Positions 46,181 through 55,419 of a DNA stretch of 55,419 nucleotides are shown piece after piece. Below the pieces are notes generated by a model. It was not told the DNA's origin. It did no database searches and saw only the letters and a program-made list of their open reading frames with translations. Numbering within the stretch: position 1 is the first letter of the stretch; every line of letters begins with the position of its first letter. Source of the stretch: Lingula anatina (Eukaryota > Brachiopoda > Lingulata > Lingulida > Lingulidae); the NCBI RefSeq assembly GCF_001039355.2, contig NW_019774681.1:352623-408041 (forward strand). The letters are read 5' to 3'. A program made the position numbers and the translations under genes.

Positions 46181-49100
46181 AAACATAATTGCCATCATTT
46201 GAGTTGTCAGTTAATACCTTATCAAATAGAGAATAACAATAACAACAATGGAAATCTATAAATGTGTACACAGAACAGGCCCGTAGCCAGGGGGGGTATG
46301 GGGGGTTCGAAAGAACCACCCCTTTTGCTGGAAAAAGGTCCACTCTGGGTAAAATTTGCTCTAGGTACATGATGTTTTTATGGAAAAAGGTCCACTTTTT
46401 CAGAAAACGAACCCCCCTTTTGAAATTGCTGGCTACGGGCCTGCAGAATATGATGAAATGCTCAGAGTTGGTATCCCTGTGACACCCACATCATTAGCTA
46501 AAATGATACTGAAGTTTCTATAATGTATTGAAAATGCTTATTGGTAGCTATAGATTTCATATTCTAGTTTTGTGACCAGATTTGCTGAATATTTCAAAAC
46601 TGGAAAAGGCACATTTAATTTTTATTGATAAATTTTTCTTGACAGAGAAAAAAAATATTGGAGATGGGACACGGGACAAATGTAAAAGATTTCATAACTG
46701 GCATTACTGTTTATCATCAGTTTTTATTACCATCTTCTGTTTTCACAGATTGTGAAAGACGTCAAGTTGGAGCCAGTGGTCAAACTTGAACCTCTTTCCA
46801 AATCTCCCAGTGGTGACTTCCCTGTTTGTGCTCACTCCCAAGTGGGGCTCTCATCCGGAGATGGGTCAATCCACTGGACCAACAAGGCAATGGTGCAGCA
46901 GACAACAGACGACAGGGGATGCTCACCTGTAAAAAACACAGCATTTCACAGAGTCAATCGAACTGCAGTCATTCAGCCTCAGCCTATAGGTGGCAGCACT
47001 CACAATAGTCACCATTTACTAGGAGGCTACTTTGGCCATCCAGGCTCTGCCAGCCAGGGGTCGCCAAGCCACGCCCAGTGTTTGCCATCTGGTTGTGGGT
47101 ACCCTGGGGTTCCCATCATCCCTAGCACCACACAGTGCCAGTCCTTCACCCTGGGGGGCCTGGGGAGTATCAGTACACTGATGATGTACTCGCCTCGGCA
47201 GATGGGAAGTGCTTTCCGTGTGCCACCCCACTATGCTGCTCACGCCCCACCGCCACTGTATCCAAATGCATGTAAGTATAAAGTACGGATTTTATACACT
47301 AAAAGTACATAATTGTAGTTTATGGATGAAGTTGTGTTACCCTCTGTATCAATTATCTTTTGAATACAGCTTGTTTTTCCTGTAGGTTAAACTGAAGTTT
47401 CTATAGTAGCTTAGCAATTTTTTTTATTCATTTATATTCATTTTTCATTTTTTTTCATTCATTTTTTTTACAATGTAATTTTATTTATTAAGGTTACTAC
47501 CAGCCAGCTGGTCCATTAATACAAGCAGTCCCGGATTCCTGTGTGTTGTCCCACGGGATACCAGTCCCCATTCCACACATCCCACCTAATGTTAAGTCCA
47601 TGGCAAGTCCACAACCCACCTTAATGACAGGATCATCCAACCAGCAGGTCGGAAATAACCCCACAGAAGTGCCGAGGGAAGGCAACACCTGGGCACTGCC
47701 GGAGAATAAACGAAAAGAAAAGACTGAGACAAAATCCAAAGGTAAAAAGGAAAAACCAAAGGAGAAAGAAAAAGAGAAAGTGAAAGGGAATTTGAAAAAA
47801 GACGAAAAAAGTGATTTGAACTGCAAAAATAATGACAAGACAGCAAGACCAGCAAAGAAGAAGGATGTGAAGATAGAAGAGAAGAAAGACAAAAAGAAAG
47901 AAGAGAAAAAAGATGGGAAGAAGTCTGAGAACAAAGATGGGAAGAAGAATGACAAAGATGGAAAAAGGGTGGAAAAGAAAAGAAAGTCAAAGGATGAAAA
48001 TGACAATCTGGAAAAGAACAAAAAGCAGGAACGCAAACCAAGTTACAGTGGCTGGAAGTTCGAAGGGCCACCAGAAGAGAAATGTGTTATAAGCATAGTA
48101 AGTGAAAATAAACCTTGCCTTAAGAACATTTAACAGACTATTAAACCAGTTTTTCTCAAATGTACAAGAAATCTTATTTACAATAATTTGCTTTTAAAGA
48201 GGACTCTATATATAGATACAGTTTGCTGTTGGTATTTTGATCCCAGTCTTTACGTTTGCACAATACTAAAGTTTAAAATGTGCAAATTTTAAGATACTGC
48301 CAAACATATTGGGTAACCCAGCATTGGCTAAAATGTTACAGCAAGATTACTGATATTTTTCTCTTTATGTTAGGATGACAATCCTCCAGTTCGTAGGATG
48401 TGCTATCCTGCCATCAAACACGATGATGGAGACATAATACGTGTTCGAGACTGTGTTCTACTGAAATCTGGACCAAGGAAGACAGACTTGCCATATGTAG
48501 CCAAAATTGCTGCCTTCTGGGAGATGCCTGAGGACAGTAAGGATACTATTTGATAAACATATTTTATAGTGGAATATTGATGCATTTCTGTTTTGTTTTC
48601 ATTTTTTAAAATTTCATATGAAATTTGTAATTACTACAACTGGTATACAAAACCTTGATTACCACATTTTAACCAATTTGCCAGTTTTGAAATCTCATTT
48701 TCAGGTGATGACTGATACAGGGGATGGCTATGTTAGAGACTGTACCATGTGCATTTAGTTTTTTCTTGTAGCACTTTCACACATATTCATGATATAGTAG
48801 ACAATTTGTGTAATTTGAAAAAAGAAAAAACTGAATTGGGAAATCGTTGGTTTTTGTTCTAGAGGAGATGATGATGAGTGTGTTATGGTATTATCGCCCT
48901 GAGCACACCGAGACCTGCTCACTACCCAAGACTGTCCCCAACGAGATCTTTGCTTCGAAGCACAGAGATGAAAACAGTGTGGCATGCATTGATGACAAGT
49001 GTTACGTTCTGACGTTTGCCGAGTACTGCAGGTAAAAGAAATACAGGTTTTACAGACATATTTTCACTTTCAAATTGGTAGTGGAAGCTGTCAGGTTATT

Positions 49101-50848
49101 TCAGTGAGTGAATGTTCCGATTCATCCAGTAGTGTGATATCACAGAAGGGAAAAAGATACCTAAGGTTGGACTTATAATGTAGTGCAGCCACTATCCATT
49201 GTTGCAATTGATAAAACCAGTGTTCTGAAGGGGAATTAATGTCATTAACCTTTGGGCAGATCCTCGAGCAGATACCTTGTTAAGAGATTTTAACAAAAAA
49301 CCAAACTGTTTAGAAAAAAAACAGGGACTAACTTTGAATGTAAAAATGTATTCATTAACCATTGGTCAGTATGGGAAAATTGTTCTTTACTCCAGGAAAA
49401 TTAATTTTTTGGCCAAAACTAAGAGTTATTATCCCTTTAAGCACTCATTTTTTACTAGTCTTTTTCTCTTCTGTGAAATCTGATTGTTTGTTTGGACTCA
49501 CCTGAAAAGTTCAGCTTAAATTCAGTTTAAATTAATTGGCAGCAGAGCAAGTAGAGTCATCAGTATTGTAGCTGCACTCAGTCAAAAAAGGAAGTCTCCA
49601 AATACTGATTGAATTTTATTTAATTCAAACGTAAAACTGAAAGAAAAATAAAATAAAACAAAATAAAATAAATAACAGAAGAAAAAATGTAGCAAAATGT
49701 TAAGAAATACTGAAAACAAATTAAAATACAAAAAAACCTAAAAATTGATAACAATTTACACGAAGTACATACGAAAGTGTAAGAAAAAGGATAGACAGAA
49801 ACAATTTACACGAAGTACATACGAAAGTGTAAGAAAAAGGATAGACGGAAACGTTGCAAAGACCCAAAGCCGGAGAAATTTACGTTAGCGTTGAAATAAT
49901 TTGCCTTATCCCGGACCAAGTGTGCTAATATCGTTATAAAAGGATAGATAGAAAACGTTGAAAGACCCAAAAGCCAGAGAAGTTTACGTTATCGTTGAAA
50001 TAATTACCTTTTCCTCCGACTGGGTGAGCTAAGATAGTGTCGTTAGATTCCCTGTGTCGTTCTGTGTACGAAAGTGAAGTGAGCAAAAAGAAATAGGGAG
50101 AAAGCCTTATATAAGCTGTGAAATGAAAACTGTTCAGTGCAAGGCTGTGGTACAGGCATGTGACGGTGTGGTTATGTAAGTGCAGTGGCCTGTAACATTA
50201 TAATTAATAGAGAGAGAGAGAGAGAAAGAGAGTGAGAGAAAACAAGGAAGGAAAAAAAGAGAAAGAACGGAAAATGCACTTTGCATGAATAATAAGTAAA
50301 CAAAGAATAAACTCAAATATAGAAAAAGATAAAAATATCGCGGACAGTTACAAGTATTATGTAGTATGCCTGAATGAATAGTGTGGAGATACCGGTATAC
50401 ATAAAGCAGTCTGGTTGACATTTACACTGGCAACGTACAAGTTTTGACTCCATCATGGATTGGTTGGTAGATGCAAAATAAATTGAGATTATGTGAAATA
50501 ATTTATTTAATAAAAGACGTAACATTTTATCATTTGTCAGCTTTTAGATCCTCTTGTCCCAAAGTGTTGCTTTTGAAAGTTGGAAAATAACCAACAGAAA
50601 AATGTACTTAATACAAATAGGTCACTGAAATTGTTCAATAATGTTCAGCTGTGTATTTCAGGTATCAGGGCAGACTGCGCATGGAACAAGAGCAGTTATA
50701 TGTGAAACCTTCAATAGTACCAGAACCTGAAGATATTCCCCTGGTCAAGTGCAGACGAACTCCAGTAGGAGCGGATCCAGAAACTGTCTTCATTTGTCGT
50801 TATGTCTATGACTTTAGACAGAAAAGAATTCTCAAAAATCCAGTATGA
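44741..50848 (+). CDS. BAHD1: BAHD1, BAH-domain heterochromatin protein (six coding exons)
   Basis: BAHD1 reads H3K27me3 and builds silent chromatin with HDAC- and HP1-containing complexes in vertebrates. Coding exons are 44741-45649, 46749-47271, 47493-48097, 48374-48536, 48863-49031 and 50662-50848. All are GT-AG with consistent phases, giving 851 residues against 780 in human. The start is the ATG at 44741 (MATKKRK). Residues 20-26 and 234-240 both read ASLNAQA, matching the repeated RLASLNA motifs of vertebrate BAHD1. The middle is Ser/Pro/Gly-rich. Residues about 550-665 are an extreme Lys/Glu tract. The BAH domain fills about 690-851, with [63 protein letters not shown] and the terminal [14 protein letters not shown]. 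Antisense long frames within it are shadows of the Lys-rich codons. An upstream non-coding exon is implied. Identification is secure. Confidence 0.95.
46144..46179. repeat. Poly(A) tract in BAHD1 intron
   Basis: About 30 consecutive A in the intron between the first two coding exons, about 100 bp before the small inverted-repeat element. It could be a retroposon tail, but no body is recognisable next to it. Confidence 0.8.
46276..46443. mobile_element. 168-bp MITE with CAGGCCCGTAGCCAG ends in BAHD1 intron
   Basis: Perfect terminal inverted repeats CAGGCCCGTAGCCAG/CTGGCTACGGGCCTG with CAGAA repeated on both flanks (46271-46275 and 46444-46448). Inside, GGAAAAAGGTCCACT occurs twice. These termini are widespread in invertebrate genomes as hAT-like non-autonomous elements. 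No coding capacity. Confidence 0.8.
49751..50010. repeat. Nested tandem repeats in BAHD1 intron 5
   Basis: A 50-bp unit (ACAATTTACACGAAGTACAT onward) occurs twice in tandem (49751-49800 and 49801-49850) with one substitution. A second, diverged repeat links about 49835-49905 to 49938-50010, sharing AAGGATAGA, AACGTTG, AAAGACCCAAA and the GTTGAAATAAT block. Local replication slippage or a minisatellite is likely. Confidence 0.8.
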
Positions 50849-52495
50849 AATTTTTTGCAACTAGTGATTTTATTTTTAGGCTTTTATTTTTTGTTTCCTT
50901 TTAAAAAATCAGCAGCTTTATTTATATAAGTATTATTTTTACTATTATAAATAGTCTCTCTCTCTAGACAAAGTGGAAATAGTACATGGAAGACACAAAC
51001 TTGTAGTTTCCACTCCGAAAATTGTTTTGAATCTTACAAAGAGTTAAAAATGATTCCAGTAAACATTTGACATCAGTAAATTGTTACTAGTACAGTTTTT
51101 TAAAAGTATTTCATAATACAAAATATTTGTTGTCATTTTATGTCTAGTTTTTTTTTTTTTTTTTTTTTTTTTTGACAGCTAAAAAGAATTTTTTGAAGCC
51201 ACCGGTGATTGATGTTCTAAAAAGTACTGAAATAATTTCAAGCTTATTCAACTTTTATTAGTGATTTTATGACATCAATTTTGATGAAATGTTTTCAAGA
51301 CGGAACTCCAGTGGACAGGATTTCTATGTGACATTTTTTGGCTACAGTATAGAATTGTTTATGCTGTGAAGCACAAGAAGTTTTTGTAGATGGTGAAGTT
51401 TTTGAACTGAAGATATAACAGTTGTTGTGAAGTACTGGAAGCACTATCAAGTGGAAAAGTATGATTTTGTACTACTTTAAACAAGAGGGGGGAGGTGAAG
51501 GGAATAAAAGTTTACAACTTAAATGCCATGTTTTAAAAATCATGGTTGAGTTTTTGGGCATGATGCTACTTTCCTTTGCATTAACTTAAATAGAAAGTAT
51601 TGTAGAATTATAGCAATTTTTGTAGTTGAATCATAATGCTGATGCAAACTAGAATGAGATATTCTCAGAAAATGGAAGGCTATTTCTTTTTATTGAATGT
51701 TGTTCAGTAACAAGTTTTTAATGGCATAACCATTTTGCTAGCATCATTTTCTGTAGACAATATTAACCCTCATTCTTTGCGAGGATTATTTGAGGTTATT
51801 TCATTGTGCCTCGTGTTTGAATTCATTTCTGTAATACGATGCCATTTTTCATAAAATTCAGTAAGAAATAGGCTGGTGCTTATTAAGGAATTCAGGATTG
51901 TTTCCTTTACATAGTTCCAAGTTGAAGTCTCAGCATTAAGAAAAACTATTGTGCACAATTTCATTATGAAAATCCAATATTTATGCAATCAAGTAGCCAA
52001 TTAGTAGGACATTTTTTTCTTTATTTAATATAAAAATGTGAAGACAAGGTGAATATCTTACCTGTCCACCAATTTTGTGCAATTTTCTTCAGCGTGCCTC
52101 TCATGTTGTATAGTGTATGGAACAAAATGCCAGTTTCAGATTAATGTTAGAGTCCCGTGATAAAAAGCATAAACATATAATGTATAGGAATGTTGTATCA
52201 ACATTACCCAGTCTGGTGGCTAATTTCTACTTTATTTAATCAGAGATGTCCATCTGAGGCAGTTGTAATGAGGTGTAATATTATTTGATTATTGAACATG
52301 AAATTTGCTTTAGCAGTAAACTTAGAATTCTATCTTTATTACCACACCATTTAATATGGCAGCTTTTGCACGTGATCAATTTGCATTGATTTGATTGGCT
52401 TTGCTTTCTTGTCAGTTTCCCCCCATCCTGTGATGTTTTCAACAGTAAACAACTTTGTTGTGCTGGTTAAGTGAATGTCCATGTGAGGATCATAA

Positions 52496-52501
52496 AATAA
52501 A
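52496..52501 (+). terminator. BAHD1: Candidate poly(A) signal of BAHD1
   Basis: AATAAA in CATAAAATAAAATATTTCAG, followed within 15 bases by a run of A. It would give a 3' UTR of about 1.65 kb. The UTR includes a T run near 51150-51173. Confidence 0.5.
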
Positions 52502-52519
52502 ATATTTCAGAAAAAAAAA

Positions 52520-53675
52520 AAAAAGGGAATTTGTGTTTGAGCATGCAAGTAAAAAATTGGGATAAGGAAAACAATGGGAAGGGGGTCACCATAAAGCAAA
52601 TGTTCAACACCCGTTTTCTTTGTGATCTTTCTTCGACTCTTTATAGATATAATTTATGATTGTTGACAAATAAGTGCATAAAATATCCAAGCACTGAAGT
52701 AAACAAGCATTTTGTCACACCAGATATTGGTTGGATAAAAACAGGCCCTCATTGAAGACAATACAGTAGTCCACATAGCTGGAAAATCACTTAAATCCCT
52801 CTATGCAAATAGTAAACCAAAACCAGGGCTGGAACAAACCACAGTATACAGATTCTGAATCACAAAATAAGATAACACCATATATATTCTATGAATACTT
52901 CTCATGACCCGACTTGGACAAAGCTAGTTTTTAAACAATTTCTTGTCAAAGAGAAAACCCCAATTTGGTTAAACTACACAAAAGAGCCTGCAAAATGTAC
53001 ATCAAAACAAACTATCTTATGACTTTGAGACAAATAAATACTTGAATATGACACAGAAATTGCATCAATTCTTAATAATAATAGCTAAAATATTTATCTA
53101 CAGCATTCAGCACATGGTCCTTGTATTATTCAAACCAAGAGCACAGTGTACAAAGAAAACTTGCTGAAATATCAAGGAGGATAACATTTAACTCCGCTTC
53201 AAACTTATTTCACAATCCATTTCTCATTCCATATCACCTCAATGCTTTTAAACCAAAGCATGCAAAATATAATTTTATTTGTTAAAAAAAGTTTCTTAAG
53301 ACTGGAAAGTTCCTCCGCATTTTTCCTATAGTGAACAGTTCACAGACATACAGTTAAAATATTGCACCATTGCCTCAAGCTTGGCATCTTCAGAACTGCG
53401 TTATAAAAATATTTTGGTTGTCCATAAACTGTGGATTCTCCAATCTACTTACTAATTGTCACATAAATATATTTCTTGATGGCTTGATAAGAATCCCAAC
53501 ATTCTGTATATAGAGCAATCCAAGTTTTATGCATCTCCTAATAAAAATATATACAGTTTGTTCTTCATAAGGAACTGAATCACCGATTTGTAGTGCCCGT
53601 CATAATCTTTGTGTTCATCATTTTCTTTCTTTTTTAAATCAGATCAAAAACATTGACCTCCATGGCAAAATGGTA
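52520..53675. other. Intergenic region and 3' UTRs between BAHD1 and the phosphatase gene
   Basis: About 1.1 kb of AT-rich sequence between two convergent genes. A minus-strand AATAAA at 53274-53279 is a candidate end for the phosphatase transcript. No other coding sequence was seen. Confidence 0.5.
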
Positions 53676-55202
53676 TTAAATAAGTCTTGAATTTTTCAAA
53701 TACTGTATCAGGGTCTTGTAGACAAAGCCATACTGCCCTACAGTCTGCACCATGTGCATTCTTTGTTCACGGATCTTGGTCAGAACCCCAGGAATATCCA
53801 CTGGCTGTAACAGATAACAAAAACAATTCTTTCTTCAAAATCTTTTATCATTTTTTCTCATAAATTATTGACAATAATAATTATAGATCATGTAACTGCT
53901 CTTATGTGTCATAATCCCCCCCCCCCCCAATTACTTATTTCATGATATCTGAATTGCTTCAGAATGATATATGTAAAAAATTCAATTACTGAACAGCTGC
54001 TCACTACAAGTGGCTATAAACAATTATAACTTTCGCTGCTGTAACATGCAGAAATGGACAAAAGTTGACAGTGCTAAAAATACTATTAAAATTACTATAT
54101 ATACATATTTTGTAATTCATTACAAGATAAATATCAGCAATTTACTTGAGAAATACGTCTTCTTCACATGGGAAACCTGCATAACACAACTATTTTTTTT
54201 CTACTTGAATGTATTACCTCATTGAATTCCAAACAAGCCTTCATGACCTCTGTGAGGATGACCACTCCTGTCCGGCCAACCCCAGCACTACAGTGGACAA
54301 GGATTGGTGTCCTGTAGCTGTCCGTCCTCTCTCCCAGGGCATGTCTATGTACAGACTCAATTTCATCAAGATATGCTGCAACGAAGAAAAAGAGAGACAT
54401 TTATTATTTCAACAAAGCACAACGAAAAACTTCATAACTATAATTTAGACTTCATTTTGACCAGGTTTGGAGAACATACATATGATATTTGGGGTGGTCC
54501 CTTGGTTTTTATGTTGGCATGTTTTCTTCTGTTAAAACCATACTGTGACATTGGTCTTTTATTATGTAAATGTCATTTAACGGACCTGTGATATACTGAA
54601 GAGTGGTGTTTCTGACTTCTGCTATAGGGAATGTAGAGAAAAGACCCAGGTAAGGGGTATTTTGCATAACATGCATGTTTGCCATATACACCACATTCGG
54701 ACATTTTTTTTTTACATCCACCACTGTATAAGATCAAGCAAAACAATATCTTGATATAATCATGTTTGCTCCAGTTTGTGCAAATGTCCATTGCTGAATT
54801 TTGTGATTCTGAGCATAGAGAAAAAATTATTGGGATTTTTTCTTAAAGCTCATAACTCATAAGGATAACAGAAAATGTTAAACCTTAGGTTGTTTCTTTT
54901 CACATTAAAAACACAGATTGTGCATATTAATTTATTGGCAGAACTAGAATAACAACTGGGGCTGGTTCTACAAAAAAATCACAACTGAAAATTGGGCTCA
55001 ACTCTGAAATCAAAATTTCATGCTATAAACATATGTACTTACATAAAAACCCATATATGTCATCTGGGCATCCATGGTCAGGCCAGTCTGTGTATTGTAA
55101 GTGCCAGACAGTCTTGGTCTGTTTGGACTTAACATGCCTTACTTCTAAATTACTGGTCACATAACACAAGGAATCATTGGCAAACTTAAACTTCACCTCA
55201 TA
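53676..55202 (-). CDS. PTPN14/PTPN21 (Pez)-type protein tyrosine phosphatase, C-terminal exons, partial
   Basis: Only the last three exons are seen: 55043-55202, 54218-54375 and 53676-53804 (GT-AG, phases 1 and 0). They encode 148 C-terminal residues, and the gene continues past the right edge. The first visible exon has [18 protein letters not shown], including the WPD loop with the catalytic Asp. The second has the signature [10 protein letters not shown] with the nucleophilic Cys and phosphate-binding Arg. The last exon has [20 protein letters not shown] with the Q-loop and ends KNSRLI. The [15 protein letters not shown] block and the NSRLI terminus are typical of the FERM-domain phosphatases PTPN14 and PTPN21, which act at cell junctions and restrain YAP in vertebrates. 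The N-terminal FERM domain would lie outside this window. All catalytic motifs visible are intact. Confidence 0.92.
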
Positions 55203-55419
55203 CTGAAAAGAAACACAAGGGTAATGGGTCAATAATGACAAGACTGCACAAGAGATGAGATTAAAAAAATGAGAACAATCTGATGCAGATCAAATAATAT
55301 TCTTAAAAGACTGGCCTCCATGGGTTGTACCCCTCATTAACAACATGCAAATATTTAAAATGTGTACAATTCATAAATCAATATACAACACTGAATGAGG
55401 GAATTGATTTGTTCAACAA

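Noticed and set aside
47497-48071. Long antisense frames opposite BAHD1 exon 3
   Set aside because: Ser/Phe-rich shadow of the AAG/GAA-rich Lys-Glu tract.
49751-49850. Two 50-bp repeats considered as a CRISPR-like array
   Set aside because: The units are adjacent without spacers, in a eukaryotic intron; this is a simple tandem duplication.

Overview
This is eukaryotic nuclear DNA from an animal. Genes are split by GT-AG introns and widely spaced, with AT-rich introns, many microsatellites and small DNA transposons. The ubiquitous TAGGCCTA-type words and the gene content (BAHD1, SERTA, PTPN14/21-type phosphatase) suggest a marine invertebrate deuterostome such as an echinoderm or hemichordate. 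That placement is inference from composition. Several isolated single Ns and two N runs (15365-15387, 32026-32137) show a draft scaffold.

Five protein-coding genes can be rebuilt by joining exons at consensus splice sites with consistent reading phase. (1) 1557-6527 (+): a secreted 244-residue protein with a cysteine-rich IGFBP-like module, an LDL-receptor class A module, a follistatin/Kazal module and a very basic tail, behind a TATA box at about 1149. (2) 11398-16283 (-): NAA20, the catalytic subunit of the NatB N-terminal acetyltransferase, complete in six exons (173 aa) including a 25-nt microexon. (3) 20629-22132 (-): a SERTA-domain transcriptional co-regulator, two coding exons, 355 aa. 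(4) 44741-50848 (+): BAHD1, a heterochromatin protein with a C-terminal BAH domain, six coding exons, 851 aa. (5) 53676 to beyond the last exon seen at 55202 (-): the C-terminal end of a PTPN14/PTPN21 (Pez) tyrosine phosphatase, running off the right edge. BAHD1 and the phosphatase converge tail to tail. There is no operon-like organisation; the genes are independent housekeeping, chromatin and signalling genes plus one secreted protein.

Between SERTA and BAHD1 lies about 22 kb without recognisable coding sequence. The most striking structure there is a roughly 4-kb near-identical direct duplication (32365-36408 and 36640-41552) separated by a single N. One copy carries three insertions that the other lacks, two of them flanked by target-site duplications and facing clean empty sites in the other copy. 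This is best explained as two haplotypes of one locus laid end to end by the assembler, and it gives a direct view of transposon insertion polymorphism. A smaller exact 448-bp duplication around another single N (13851-14298 and 14300-14747) copies part of a NAA20 exon and is probably also an assembly overlap.

Other notable structures are a 106-bp perfect inverted repeat at 9252-9568, a hairpin element with a hammerhead-like CTGATGA...GAAA core at 16682-16872, and a GAC-triplet/palindrome element found next to two contig joints. No CRISPR array, tRNA, rRNA or viral gene was recognised.
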